Assembly (NCBI GenBank): GCA_026399835.1
Contig: JAPLQE010000084.1
Location: forward strand, 48,008-112,007
DNA from: Burkholderiales bacterium
Lineage (GTDB): Bacteria; Pseudomonadota; Gammaproteobacteria; Burkholderiales; Burkholderiaceae_E
DNA length: 64,000 bases
Direction of reading: 5' to 3'
Both the position numbers and the translations under genes were made by a program. The notes under the pieces are model-generated. The model was not told the origin of the DNA. It worked only from the letters and a program-made list of their open reading frames with translations, and ran no database searches. This document shows, one piece after another, positions 1 through 9,776 of this stretch (position 1 is its first letter; each line of letters starts with the position of its first letter).

Positions 1-1
1 C

Positions 2-1117
2 GCGCTGATCGCCGAGGGCCGGCGCCAGTACCCCAAGCGACTGCGCGCCGCGCGCAGCGGCGGCGAGACGCCGGCGCTGGTGACCGTCGCCGACACCCGC
101 GAGCAGGCCGACTGGGTGATCGCGCAGGTGCTCGCGCAGCGCGAGGCCGGGGTGCCGATGAAGCGCCAGGCGGTGCTGTTCCGCAGCAGCCACCACAGCG
201 ACCTGCTCGAGGTCGAGCTCGCGCGACGCAACATCCCGTACGTCAAGCACGGCGGGCTCAAGTTCCTCGAGGCCGCGCACGTCAAGGACTTGCTCGCGGT
301 GCTGCGCTGGGCCGACATGCCGCGCCACGGCATCGCCGCGTTCCGGGTGCTGCAGCTCATGCCCGGCATGGGGCCGGCCAACGCCAAGCGTGCCATCGAG
401 CACGTGGCCGCGGCGGGCGGGGCGCTCGGCGCGCTCGCCGGCTTCGTGCCGCCGCCGCCGGCCCGCGACGGCTGGCCGGCGTTCGCCGCGTTGATGGCCA
501 CGCTCGCCGATCCGGACACGCCCTGGGCCGGGCAGATCGACGCGGTGTCGGCCTGGTACCGGCCGCTGCTCGAGCAGCGCTTCGACGATGCGGCGGTGCG
601 CGCCGCCGACCTCGACATGCTCGCGGTGGTCGCCGCGCGCGAGGGCTCGCGCGAGCGCTTCCTGACCGAGATGACGCTCGACCCGCCGTCGGCCAGCGGC
701 GACCTCGCCGGCGACCCGCTGCGCGACGAGGACTGGCTGGTGCTGTCGACCGTGCACTCGGCCAAGGGACAGGAATGGGACGCGGTCTACGTGATCGACG
801 TGACCGACGGCAACTTCCCGAACGAGTACCAGACCGGCAGCGACGCCGGCATCGACGAGGAGCGACGGCTGCTCTACGTCGCGATGACCCGCGCCAAGGA
901 CACGCTGCACCTGGTCGAGCCGCTGCGCCACGCGGTCGTCCAGCAGCCGCGGCTGGGGCCCGCCTACGTGCACGCGGCGCGCAGCCGCTTCATGACGCGC
1001 GGCGTGCTGGCGACGCTGCGGCGCATCGGGCCGCCGCCGGCGCCCGCGAAGGGCGGCGCGGCGCCGGGGCGCGCCGCGCCCGTCGACGTCGGCGCGAAGA
1101 TCCGCGCCCTGTTCTGA
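2..1117 (+). CDS. UvrD/Rep-type DNA helicase, C-terminal part (5' partial)
   Basis: The reading frame is open from the first bases of the window, so only the C-terminal ~371 codons are present. It is the C-terminal half of an SF1A helicase, an ATP-driven 3'-5' DNA unwinding motor. Visible motifs are a motif V region (LSTVHSAKGQEWDAVYV) and a motif VI region (EERRLLYVAMTRAKDTLHLV), which hold the nucleotide- and DNA-contacting residues of this superfamily. A helix-hairpin-like stretch (LMPGMGPANAKRAI) lies before them. The ATP-binding Walker A part must lie upstream of the window. The C-terminus is Ala/Pro/Gly-rich. The AAGGAG for the next gene overlaps the stop region at 1117-1122. Family is certain; the exact subfamily (UvrD, Rep or PcrA-like) cannot be decided from this half. 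Confidence 0.9.
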   Translation, partial: ALIAEGRRQYPKRLRAARSGGETPALVTVADTREQADWVIAQVLAQREAGVPMKRQAVLFRSSHHSDLLEVELARRNIPYVKHGGLKFLEAAHVKDLLAVLRWADMPRHGIAAFRVLQLMPGMGPANAKRAIEHVAAAGGALGALAGFVPPPPARDGWPAFAALMATLADPDTPWAGQIDAVSAWYRPLLEQRFDDAAVRAADLDMLAVVAAREGSRERFLTEMTLDPPSASGDLAGDPLRDEDWLVLSTVHSAKGQEWDAVYVIDVTDGNFPNEYQTGSDAGIDEERRLLYVAMTRAKDTLHLVEPLRHAVVQQPRLGPAYVHAARSRFMTRGVLATLRRIGPPPAPAKGGAAPGRAAPVDVGAKIRALF

Positions 1118-1134
1118 AGGAGCGTCTCGCGGCC

Positions 1135-2160
1135 ATGAGACAGACCGAGCGCTACTACCGCATCGACCAGCTGATCCGCTCGCGCGGCACCATCGCCTTC
1201 AAGGAACTCCAGGAGGCCCTCGAGGTCTCGCGCGCCACCCTCACGCGCGACCTCGCCGCGCTGCGCGACCGGTTCAACGCGCCGATCGTCTTCGACCGCG
1301 ACCGCGGCGGCTACGTGCTCGCCGACGCGGGCTTCGGGCCGCAGTACGAGCTGCCGGGCCTGTGGTTCAGCGACCGCGAGATCCTCGCGCTGCTGACGAT
1401 GCACCGGATGCTCGAGGACCTCGGCTCGGGCGGACTGCTCGGCGATCAGGTCGGCCCGCTGGTCGAGCGGCTCGAGGCGCTGCTCGGCCAGGGCGCGGGC
1501 GGTGCCCGCGTGGTGCGCGAGCGGGTGCGGATCATTCCGGCGCAGAACCGGCCGGTGGCGCCGCGCTTCTTCGAGCTGGTGGGCAGCGCGCTGGTCGGCC
1601 GCCAGCGCCTGGAGATCGCCTACCACTCGCGCGGGCGCGACGAGCGCGGCCGCCGCGAGGTGTCGCCGCAGCGCCTCGTCCACTGGCGCAACGCCTGGTA
1701 CCTCGATGCGTTCTGCCACCGTGCCGAGGCGCTGCGCGTGTTCGCGCTCGATGCGGTGGAGGAGGCGCGGCTGCTCGACCGCCGCGCGCTCGACGTCTCG
1801 CTCGCCGAGGTCGATCGCGCGCTGGGCAGCGGCTACGGCATCTTCCGCGGGCGGCCTCGCAGCTGGGCGGTGCTGCGCTTCTCGCCGGAGGCGGCGCGCT
1901 GGGTGCGCGCCGAGGTCTGGCATCCGAAGCAGCAGGCGCACGACCTGCCCGACGGCGGCTGGGAACTGACGCTGCCGTACTCGGCGAGCCCGGAGCTCGA
2001 GATGGACATCCTGCGGCACGGCGAGCAGGTCGAGGTGGTCGCGCCGCCCGCGCTGCGCGAGCGGATCGCGCAGCGGCTGGCGAAGGCGGCGAAGGGCTAC
2101 AAGGCGCCGCCAGCGCGGCGCGGGCGCGCCGCAGCTTCCGAAGCCGTGAAGAAACCGTAG
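1135..2160 (+). CDS. HTH plus WYL-domain transcriptional regulator
   Basis: This 341-residue protein has a DeoR-like winged helix at about residues 5-60 (YYRIDQLIRSRG...LTRDLAALRD) and a WYL domain in the middle (RQRLEIAYHSRGRDERG, then NAWYLDAFCHR). WYL regulators sense ligands, often nucleic-acid or nucleotide signals linked to DNA damage, and the helicase directly upstream fits a DNA-repair setting; that link is inference. ATG at 1135 is preceded by AAGGAG at 1117-1122 with a slightly long spacing. The final residues EAVKKP and the TAG stop are supplied by the palindromic repeat that begins at 2140, so the native C-terminus has probably been replaced or extended by the repeat. Confidence 0.9.
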   Translation: MRQTERYYRIDQLIRSRGTIAFKELQEALEVSRATLTRDLAALRDRFNAPIVFDRDRGGYVLADAGFGPQYELPGLWFSDREILALLTMHRMLEDLGSGGLLGDQVGPLVERLEALLGQGAGGARVVRERVRIIPAQNRPVAPRFFELVGSALVGRQRLEIAYHSRGRDERGRREVSPQRLVHWRNAWYLDAFCHRAEALRVFALDAVEEARLLDRRALDVSLAEVDRALGSGYGIFRGRPRSWAVLRFSPEAARWVRAEVWHPKQQAHDLPDGGWELTLPYSASPELEMDILRHGEQVEVVAPPALRERIAQRLAKAAKGYKAPPARRGRAAASEAVKKP

Positions 2161-2261
2161 CGAGCAGGCCCGAGCCGGCGCCGAGGAGCGCAGCCGTACA
2201 GGCGTACGGCGAGCACCGCAGGCGCCGGATCGGGACGCGCAGTAGGTTTATTCACGGCTTC
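2140..2261. repeat. ~120-bp long palindromic interspersed repeat, copy A (terminator-like)
   Basis: The segment folds back on itself over almost its whole length. The ends read GAAGCCGTGAAGAAACC on one strand and GAAGCCGTGAATAAACC on the other. Further in, CCCGAGCCGGCGCC faces CCCGATCCGGCGCC, and the apex is GCCGTAC/GTACGGC (2193-2199 and 2204-2210) around a 4-base loop. A near-identical inverted copy lies at 61322-61441. It sits exactly between two convergent genes: it contains the stop of the WYL gene and ends 2 bases before the stop of the quinone oxidoreductase. A bidirectional terminator role is inferred. Confidence 0.85.
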
Positions 2262-2263
2262 TG

Positions 2264-3256
2264 TCAGTCCACGGCGACCAGCACCTTCCCGACGTTGGCC
2301 ATCGCCTCGGTCGCCTCGTGCGCGGCCACGATCTCGTCGAGCGCGAAGGTGCGGAACACCTGGTGGCGCAGCGCGTCGCGCGCCAGGGCATCGGTGATCC
2401 AGCGCGCCGCCTCGTCGTGCGCCTCGCGCGACATCGCGTAGACCAGCACGAAGCGCGCGGTCAGATCCTTGGCGAGCATCGGCCAGAACGGGATCGTCGG
2501 CTCGGGCACCGCGTCCGACGCGTACGCGGCGATCACGCCGCCGGCCTGCAGCAGCGCCACGTCGGTCGCGAGGTTCGCGCCGAACGCCACCTCGATCACG
2601 CGGTCGAGCCCCGCGTCGGCGCCGGTGATCGCGCGCACGCGCGCGGCCACGTCCTCGGTGCGGCGGTCGATCACCTCGTGGGCGCCGGCCTCGCGTGCGC
2701 GCTCGGCCTGCTCGGGGCGGCTCACCGTCGCGATCACCCGCGCGCCCTCGAGCCGCGCGATCTGCACCGCGTAGTAGCCGACCGCGCCCGCGCCGCCCTG
2801 CACGAGCACCGTCTTGCCGGCGACCGGGCCGTCGGCCATCACGCAGCGGTGCGCGGTCATCGCGGGGATGCCCATGCAGGCGCCCGCGTCGAAGCCCGCG
2901 CCGTCGGGCAGGCGCACCGCCTTGTTCGCCGGCACCACCGACCATTGCGCGGCGGTGCCCTGGAAGCGGCCCTGCGTCGCCTCGTAGACCCAGACACGTT
3001 CGCCGACGCGCGCGGCATCGACGCCCGCCCCCACCGCGTCGATCACGCCCGCGCCATCCTGGTGGGGGACGATGTACGGGAACGGCATCGCGACGTTGCC
3101 GCGAGCGCCGCCGCGGTTCTTGGTGTCCGACGGGTTCACCGCCGAGCGGTGGATGCGCACGCGCACCTCGCCCGGCGCCGGCTCGGGGGTGGGGCGCTCG
3201 CCGACCTGCAGGACCTCGCGGGCGGGTCCCTTGCGTTCGTACCAGGCTGCCTTCAT
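2264..3256 (-). CDS. NADPH:quinone oxidoreductase (zeta-crystallin type MDR)
   Basis: A 330-residue medium-chain reductase without the structural zinc cysteines, as in QOR/zeta-crystallin enzymes that reduce quinones or enones with NADPH. The N-terminal GroES-like domain (VRIHRSAVNPSDTKNR) is followed by a Rossmann domain with VLVQGGAGAVGYYAVQIARL, the NADPH-binding AxxGxxG-type loop. The start was set at MKAAWYERKG because a GGAGA ribosome site lies about 8 bases upstream of 3256; a longer reading to 3382 would add a non-conserved tail. It converges on the WYL gene and is terminated against the palindromic repeat. A cytosolic detoxification role is likely; the substrate is unknown. Confidence 0.9.
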   Translation of the reverse strand: MKAAWYERKGPAREVLQVGERPTPEPAPGEVRVRIHRSAVNPSDTKNRGGARGNVAMPFPYIVPHQDGAGVIDAVGAGVDAARVGERVWVYEATQGRFQGTAAQWSVVPANKAVRLPDGAGFDAGACMGIPAMTAHRCVMADGPVAGKTVLVQGGAGAVGYYAVQIARLEGARVIATVSRPEQAERAREAGAHEVIDRRTEDVAARVRAITGADAGLDRVIEVAFGANLATDVALLQAGGVIAAYASDAVPEPTIPFWPMLAKDLTARFVLVYAMSREAHDEAARWITDALARDALRHQVFRTFALDEIVAAHEATEAMANVGKVLVAVD

Positions 3257-3362
3257 CGAAACGTCTCCGTGGCCGCGCGCGGCCCCAGGCGGGCGCGCGT
3301 CGCGCAGCCGGGCATCCTGCCACGGAACGTCCCCGGGCCGCGCACGCCTACAATCGCGGCCC

Positions 3363-3929
3363 ATGGCCCTGCGTTCCACCATCTACAAGGCCGAGCTGAC
3401 GATCGCCGACATGGATCGCGGCCGGTATGCCGACCACGCGCTGACGATCGCGCTGCATCCCTCCGAGACCGAGGAGCGGATGATGCTGCGCCTGCTCGCG
3501 TTCGCGCTCTTCGCCGACGACGCGCTGGGCTTCGGCCGGGGGCTGTCCGCCGAAGAGGAGCCGGACGTCGTGCTGCGCGACGACACCGGCCTCATCCGGC
3601 TGTGGATCGAGGTCGGCCTGCCGGACGACAAGTGGGTGAAGAAGGCCTGCGGCCGCGCCGACCGGGTGGTGGTGCTCGCCTACGGCGGGCATCGGGCCGA
3701 GGTCTGGTGGCGCCAGCAGCAGGCCGCGCTCGAGCGCTTCGAGAACCTGTCGGTGGTGGCGATCGATCCCGAGGCGACGGCCGCGCTCGGGCGGCTCGCC
3801 GCGCGCTCGATGAAGCTGTCCTGCACGGTGCAGGACGGGCAGGTCTGGATCGGCGGCGTCGCCGACGGCGACGGCGTGAACCTGACGCCGGCCTGGTGGC
3901 GCGGCACGCGGCTCGACGAGGGCGCCTGA
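3363..3929 (+). CDS. yaeQ: YaeQ family protein
   Basis: A 188-residue protein that matches YaeQ from start (MALRSTIYKAELTIADMDRGRY) to end (VNLTPAWWRG). YaeQ has a PD-(D/E)XK nuclease-like fold; the acidic and lysine positions in EEPDVVLRDD and IRLWIEVGLPDDKWVKKA are in the expected region. Some enterobacterial relatives compensate for RfaH loss, but the biochemical role is not established. Length is normal for the family. It is transcribed divergently from the quinone oxidoreductase with about 105 bases between the starts, and it converges on the next gene with a 12-base gap. Confidence 0.93.
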   Translation: MALRSTIYKAELTIADMDRGRYADHALTIALHPSETEERMMLRLLAFALFADDALGFGRGLSAEEEPDVVLRDDTGLIRLWIEVGLPDDKWVKKACGRADRVVVLAYGGHRAEVWWRQQQAALERFENLSVVAIDPEATAALGRLAARSMKLSCTVQDGQVWIGGVADGDGVNLTPAWWRGTRLDEGA

Positions 3930-3941
3930 GGCGCCCGCGGT

Positions 3942-4400
3942 TCAGGCCAGCGAGACCGATTCCATCGGATAGCGGTGGCCGAGCTCGGCCGCGAGCCGGG
4001 CCAGCGGCCCGGCCGCCGCCGGCTGCTCGCCCGCGGCGAGCATCAGCAGGTGCTCCAGGGGCCCGAGGCTGACCAGCGTGGCGCGCAGCGCGCCCGCGCC
4101 CGGCGGCGTCTCGGTGCGCAGCAGCCGCAGCGCGTCGCGCTCGCGGTCACCGCTGCTGCGGCCGCAGATCTCGACCACCGACAGCTCGACCCGCGAGGCC
4201 ACCCGCGGCCGGCGAAGCACCTCGCGCCAGATCCCGGCCAGCCGTTCGCAGAGCGCATCGGCATCGACCTGCCCGGACAGCCGCAGCGCGATCCTCGGCG
4301 CGTCGGCACCGTCGGGCCCGCATCCGTCCTCGCACCGGGGCGCGGCGGTCGCGGCACGGGGCGAGTGCGGGGGCGAGGCGGGGGCGAGGCTCGGGTTCAC
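3942..4400 (-). CDS. Hypothetical protein, weakly condensation-domain-like
   Basis: A reading frame of about 152 residues from a GTG at 4400; no strong ribosome site supports this start and the frame stays open further upstream. Two stretches resemble the N-terminal lobe of NRPS condensation/acyltransferase domains: [20 protein letters not shown], and [19 protein letters not shown] followed by AAGEQ where the catalytic HHxxxD would be expected. The HHxxxD motif itself is absent, so any such ancestry would be non-catalytic. Codon bias agrees with coding on this strand. Function is unknown; the resemblance may be chance in an Ala/Leu/Arg-rich protein. Confidence 0.5.
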   Translation of the reverse strand: MNPSLAPASPPHSPRAATAAPRCEDGCGPDGADAPRIALRLSGQVDADALCERLAGIWREVLRRPRVASRVELSVVEICGRSSGDRERDALRLLRTETPPGAGALRATLVSLGPLEHLLMLAAGEQPAAAGPLARLAAELGHRYPMESVSLA

Positions 4401-4500
4401 GGTCCAAGCTTCGCATGGGAGATGTGACCATGGCGTGACCGAAGTCGCGCCACTCACCCGAACGTGTCGGTTCCGACACGCTCCGGAACGCTGCCCGGGT

Positions 4501-5340
4501 TCAGCGCACCCGACGCTTGAACGGCAGGGTGCTGGTGAGCCCGCCGTCGACCGGCAGCGCCTGGCCGTTGACGTACGAGGCCTCGTCGCTCGCCAGGAAC
4601 AGCGCCGCGGCCGCGATCTCCTGCGGCAGGCCGTAGCGCTGCAGCGGATTGATCTGGCCGAGCTTGTCCTCGTGCCCCGCGGCGCGGGCATGGTCGAAGA
4701 TCGGCCGGGTCATGCCGGTCTCGATCAGCCCCGGGCAGATCGCGTTGATGCGCACGCCCGTGCCCCAGAACGAGTTGGCGGCGGTCTGCACCAGGCTCAC
4801 GACGCCGGCCTTGCTCGCGCTGTACGGATTGCCGCCTGCATTCGCGCGCAGCCCGGCCACGGAGGCGGTGCAGACGATCGCACCGCGCCCCTGCGCGACC
4901 ATGTGAGCGCCGGCGTGCTTGACCGCGAGGAAGGGGCCGATCAGGTTCACGCGCAGCACCTCCTCCCAGAGCTCGACGGTCTGCTCGTGGATCGGCACGT
5001 CGCCGCCGCTCACGCCGGCGTTCGCGTAGACCACGTCGAGACCGCCGAGCTCGCGGATCGCGCGCGCGACGAAGGCCTGCACGTCGGCATCGCTGCCCGC
5101 GTCGGCGGCCTGCGCGAGCGCCACCCCGCCGTCGGCGCGGATCATCGCGGCGGTCTGCTCGACGGCCTCGGCGCTGCGGTCGACGGCGAGCACCGCTGCG
5201 CCCTCGGCCGCGAACAGCCGCGCCGCGGCGCGGCCGATGCCGCTGCCGGCGCCGGTGACGATCGCGCGCTTGCCGGCCAGCCGGCCGGCCGCGCGCGTCG
5301 GGTCGCCGCCGATGACGGCGGGCATCTTCTCGTTGGACAT
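4501..5340 (-). CDS. SDR family NAD(P)-dependent oxidoreductase
   Basis: A classical short-chain dehydrogenase of 279 residues. The cofactor loop is TGAGSGIG (about residues 30-37), the NAG motif appears as ANAGVSGG, the catalytic Ser lies in CTASVAGL and Tyr/Lys in YSASK, and the C-terminus ends with the usual [12 protein letters not shown]. It should reversibly oxidise an alcohol or 3-hydroxyacyl substrate with NAD(P). ATG at 5340 follows a strong GAGGAGGAG ribosome site. The gene is divergent from the SEC-C gene with only 39 bases between starts, so the promoters must overlap. Substrate not predictable. Confidence 0.93.
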   Translation of the reverse strand: MSNEKMPAVIGGDPTRAAGRLAGKRAIVTGAGSGIGRAAARLFAAEGAAVLAVDRSAEAVEQTAAMIRADGGVALAQAADAGSDADVQAFVARAIRELGGLDVVYANAGVSGGDVPIHEQTVELWEEVLRVNLIGPFLAVKHAGAHMVAQGRGAIVCTASVAGLRANAGGNPYSASKAGVVSLVQTAANSFWGTGVRINAICPGLIETGMTRPIFDHARAAGHEDKLGQINPLQRYGLPQEIAAAALFLASDEASYVNGQALPVDGGLTSTLPFKRRVR

Positions 5341-5379
5341 CGGAACGCTCCTCCTCGACGGGCCTGTACGATACGCGGC

Positions 5380-6122
<743 letters not shown>

Positions 6123-6126
<4 letters not shown>

Positions 6127-7400
6127 CGATGGCCGCGCACGGCGCGGACTCGCGCTACGCGTGGCTGCGGCTGTGCGTGTCGCTCGCCCTGATGACCGTG
6201 GGCGCGAGCGGCATGTACGTGGTGAGCGTCGTGCTGCCCGCGGTGCAGGCCGACTTCGGCGTCGACCGCTCGGCCGCATCGATGCCGTACACGATGATGA
6301 TGATCGGCTTCGGCATCGGCGGCCTGTTCATGGGCCGGCTGGCCGACCGCTACGGCATCATGCTGCCGAGCGCGATCGGCGCGTTCGGGCTCGGCATCGG
6401 CTTCGTGCTGGCCGGCAGCGCCCCCGGCCTGCTGCTGTTCGGCCTCGCGCAGGGCATCCTGATCGGCGCGCTCGGCACCGCGACCACCTTCTCGCCGCTG
6501 ATCGCGGACACCTCGCTCTGGTTCGAGAAGCGCCGCGGCATCGCGGTGGCGATCTGCGCGAGCGGCAACTACCTGGGCGGCGCGCTGTGGCCGCCGATCA
6601 CCCAGCACTTCGTCGAGACGGTCGGCTGGCGCACCACCTACGTCGGCATCGGCGTGTTCTGCGTCGTGACGATGCTGCCGCTCGCGCTGATGCTGCGCCG
6701 CCGCCCGCCCGCGCCGCCGTCGGCCGCGGCCGCGGCCGCGTCGGCCGCGAACCGTCCCGCCGCCGCACGAGGCGTCGACTTCGCGCGCCCGCTCGGCATG
6801 TCGCCGCGCGCGCTGCAGTGGCTGCTCAACGTCGCGGGCCTCGCGTGCTGCGTGGCGATGGCGATGCCGCAGGTGCACATCGTCGCCTACTGCACCGACC
6901 TCGGCTTCGGCGCGGCCCGCGGCGCCGAGATGCTGTCGCTGATGCTCGGCTCGGGCGTCGTCAGCCGGCTGGTGTCCGGAGCGATCTCCGACCGCATCGG
7001 CGGACTGCGCACGCTGCTGCTCGGCTCGGTGCTGCAGGGCGTCGCGCTGCTGATGTTCCTGCCGTTCGACGGGATGGTGTCGCTCTACCTGATCTCGGCG
7101 ATGTTCGGCCTCTTCCAGGGCGGCATCGTGCCGTCCTACGCGCTCATCGTCCGAGAACACTTCCCGGCGTCCGAGGCGGGCACTCGGGTGAGCCAGGTGA
7201 TCACCTCGACGCTGGTGGGCATGGCCCTCGGCGGCTGGATGTCGGGTGCGATCTTCGACGCGACCGGCTCCTATCATGCCGCCTTCGTCAACGGCATCGG
7301 CTGGAACCTGCTGAACGTCACCATCGCGGTGGTGCTGCTGCGGCGCGCGGGCCCGCTGCGACCGCGGGCGTCGGCGCCGGGCGGCCCGGTCGCCGCCTGA
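6123..7400 (+). CDS. MFS transporter
   Basis: A major facilitator of 425 residues with 12 hydrophobic segments in two six-helix halves joined by an Ala/Pro-rich loop at about residues 190-215. The inter-helix 2-3 signature is present as [10 protein letters not shown], and a related GAISDRIGG opens the second half. The first candidate start is a TTG at 6123 overlapping the upstream stop (TTGA) with GGGGA 7 bases before it; an ATG at 6129 is the alternative. Sequence style (monocarboxylate/oxalate-formate-like MFS) suggests organic-anion transport, but the substrate is not determined. A GAGGGCGCC/GGCGCCCTC hairpin just after the stop may terminate the unit. Confidence 0.9.
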
Positions 7401-7430
7401 GGGCGCCCGTCGTCCGGCGGCGCCCTCGGG
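7400..7430. terminator. GC hairpin between convergent genes
   Basis: GAGGGCGCC and GGCGCCCTC form a 9-bp stem around a 10-base loop immediately after the MFS stop codon and before the stop of the convergent lipoprotein gene. There is no U-tract, so it is a stem-only candidate that could serve both genes. Confidence 0.5.
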
Positions 7431-7438
7431 CCTCGTCC

Positions 7439-8572
7439 TCAGGGCGTGGCGAGACCGTCCATCGCCATCGCCTCGAAGTCGCAGCCGCGCAGTCGGGCCA
7501 GGTCGGCCGCCAGCCGCGCCGAGTCCCAGCGTGCGTCGGGCGCGCCCTCGATCGTCAGCCCGGGCCCGACGCCGGCGACGATCATCCCGTAGGTCTTGAG
7601 CGCCTGCAGGATGGCGCGCGACGCGGGGCTCGCATCCGCCGGGATCGCGACGTCGGCCTTCAGGCGCAGCCGCAGCCCGATCGGCGGCAGCCCCCCGTCG
7701 TGCGCGGCGGAGGCGGCACGGCGTGCGGGCGGCACCCAGGCGGCGCGGACCGCGGGGACGGTGACGCGCAGCGCGTGGCGGATCACGCCCGCTATGGCCT
7801 CGTCGTAGCGCACGAGGCCGGGGAAGACCGGCAGGCCGCCGTCGTCGACCGGCGTGCCCACCGCATCGACCGGTGCGCCGTCGGCGACGTCGAGCTTCCA
7901 GCTCGTGCCGCTCTGGGCGTCCCAGGTCCCGTCGATGCGGCGTGCGGCGCCCCGCAGCTCGTGGAGCAGGCCGGTGTCGCGGTCGACCAGCACCAGCCTC
8001 GCCGAGGCGTCGGCCGAGGGCTGCAGGTCGACCGGGATCGGCCAGGCGCGCGTCGCGTCGGTGCCGGCGAAGCGCACCACGACGGTGGGCTGCAGGCGGT
8101 CGACGACGGCGTACGGCACGCCGGCGAGCGCGCCGAAGCCGGGCGCGAGCTGCGCGCCCTGGCCGATCGCGGCGATCAGCGCATGCGAGGCGCGGTCCGG
8201 CACCGCACGCACGAGGTCGCGGTTCCAGGCGTCGTCGATCGGGAACGGCAGCGCGCCCGACAGCGACTGTCCGATGCCGGGCAGCGCGGTCGAGGGCACG
8301 CCGTAGCGGACCTTGCCGATCAGCGGCAGGGCACCGGTCGACGCGGCGCCCGCGCCGGCCGCGGAGGCGTCGGGCGGACTGCCGAGCGGCTTGTTGCTGG
8401 TGAGGCTCATCGACTCGACGGCGACCGCGGTCGCCGGTGTCGACGGACCCGCCGGATCGCCGCCGGCACAGGCGGCGAGCAGCACGACGAGCGCTGCCGC
8501 GGACGCGCCGCGAAGGCGGATCGCCACGCGAAGCGCGGTATGGGGCGCGCTCGAAAAGGAAGACAGTGCCAT
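7439..8572 (-). CDS. Lipoprotein of a conserved uncharacterised secreted family
   Basis: A 377-residue protein with a signal peptide and lipobox LLAAC (Cys35), so it is probably lipid-anchored. The body matches a family I recall from actinobacteria and proteobacteria with repeated landmarks: FPIDDAWNRD, a segment around GVPYAVV, FPGLVRYDE, IRHALRVTVP, GLRLRLKA, LKTYGMIVAG and a terminal GCDFE. These proteins are usually annotated hypothetical and may bind or act on extracellular polymers; no catalytic residues can be named. ATG at 8572 was chosen because it places a good signal peptide at the start. It is followed, same strand upstream, by the serine hydrolase gene 74 bases away. Confidence 0.8.
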   Translation of the reverse strand: MALSSFSSAPHTALRVAIRLRGASAAALVVLLAACAGGDPAGPSTPATAVAVESMSLTSNKPLGSPPDASAAGAGAASTGALPLIGKVRYGVPSTALPGIGQSLSGALPFPIDDAWNRDLVRAVPDRASHALIAAIGQGAQLAPGFGALAGVPYAVVDRLQPTVVVRFAGTDATRAWPIPVDLQPSADASARLVLVDRDTGLLHELRGAARRIDGTWDAQSGTSWKLDVADGAPVDAVGTPVDDGGLPVFPGLVRYDEAIAGVIRHALRVTVPAVRAAWVPPARRAASAAHDGGLPPIGLRLRLKADVAIPADASPASRAILQALKTYGMIVAGVGPGLTIEGAPDARWDSARLAADLARLRGCDFEAMAMDGLATP

Positions 8573-8646
8573 GCCCGAACTGTATGTGCTGGAGTGCACA
8601 CTGGGCGTACCGTTCGGGGGGCGAAATCGACCGCTCGGGAAAACCC

Positions 8647-9729
8647 TCAGAGCAGGGCGGTCGCGATTCTCGCGAACAGGGCGTCGGTCTGATCGGGCTG
8701 CACCCAGCGCGATGCGACAACGAGGTCGCGTTCGGGATCGATCCAGGTCACGTGCCCGCCGGCGCCGATCATGAACACGCTCGAGGGGCTCGCCGACGGG
8801 TACACCGGGCGCGCCGAGCCGTTGCGCCACACCAGCATCCCGTAGAACGGGGCGATCGGGCACGGCGCCATCATCCGCTCGATCCAGCCGCGCGACAGCA
8901 GCCGCCGGCCCGCGTGCTCGCCGCCGCGCAGCAGCAGGCCGCCGACGCGTGCCTGGTCGCGCGCCGAGATCGACACGCCGCCGCCCCAGTGCGTGCCGCC
9001 GGGCACCGACTGCACGCGACGCGTGCCGCCCTGTCCCTCGGTGCGATCCGGCAGATCGACCCACGCGTCGTCGTAGCCGACCCAGCGCCAGTCGCCGCTC
9101 GCGCCGAGCGGCCCGAGGATCGAGGCCTCGAAGACCTCGGGCAGCGGTCGTCCGAACAGGTGCAGCAGCGCGAGCGAGAGCTGGTTGATGCGGACGTCGT
9201 TGTACTCCCAGAAGGTGCCGGGCGCGCGCAGCGGCCGAGCGTCGCCCTTGCGGCCTGCCGCCGGCTCGCCGCCGTAGGCCACCGTGCGGTAGCGGTCGAC
9301 GGTGTCGGGCAGCCCGAGGCAGCTGCCCTCCCATTCGCTCGTCTGCTGCAGCATCTGCGTCCAGGTGACCGACGCGGCGCGCGGCGTGTCGAAGCCGATG
9401 CCGGCTGGCACGCGCGTGCGCACCGGCTCGTCGGGGTCGGGCAGCAGGCCCGCGTCGTGCGCGACGCCGGCGAGCAGCGCGAGGTAGGTCTTGGCGATGC
9501 TGAAGGTCAGGTCCGCGCGGTCGGGCTCGCCCCAGGCCGCGACCTCGACGCCGCGGTGCACGATCGTGCCCGAGCTCGGGCCGCGCGCATGCACCGGCCC
9601 GCGCAGCACGTTCCACGGCGGCGGGTCCTGCAGGTGGATGCCCCAGTGGCCGGGGTCGGCGGCGGGGTCGCGCGCCCACGGGGTCTCGTGGGCGGCGGCG
9701 AAGGCGAGTGCGTCCGAGAAGGCGGTCAT
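8647..9729 (-). CDS. Beta-lactamase-fold serine hydrolase (class C-like)
   Basis: A 360-residue protein of the beta-lactamase/DD-peptidase-like family. The SxxK motif is S77-I-A-K80 (LTFSIAKTYLALLAG), the tyrosine motif is around Y176 (FWEYNDVRINQLS), and the third motif is seen as GAGGHVTWID near the C-terminus. These are the nucleophile, general base and oxyanion-side elements of the fold. There is no signal peptide, so a cytosolic esterase or amidase role is more likely than antibiotic resistance. ATG at 9729 is 47 bases from the divergent CoA-synthetase start. Substrate unknown. Confidence 0.88.
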   Translation of the reverse strand: MTAFSDALAFAAAHETPWARDPAADPGHWGIHLQDPPPWNVLRGPVHARGPSSGTIVHRGVEVAAWGEPDRADLTFSIAKTYLALLAGVAHDAGLLPDPDEPVRTRVPAGIGFDTPRAASVTWTQMLQQTSEWEGSCLGLPDTVDRYRTVAYGGEPAAGRKGDARPLRAPGTFWEYNDVRINQLSLALLHLFGRPLPEVFEASILGPLGASGDWRWVGYDDAWVDLPDRTEGQGGTRRVQSVPGGTHWGGGVSISARDQARVGGLLLRGGEHAGRRLLSRGWIERMMAPCPIAPFYGMLVWRNGSARPVYPSASPSSVFMIGAGGHVTWIDPERDLVVASRWVQPDQTDALFARIATALL

Positions 9730-9776
9730 CGGTCGATCCTATACGATGGCGACAGCCCATCGACAGGAGACGTTCC

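Noticed and set aside
964..2019. 351-codon minus-strand open frame opposite the helicase and WYL genes
   Set aside because: Antisense shadow: His/Arg/Ala-rich, no domain, typical of the complement of GC-rich coding sequence.
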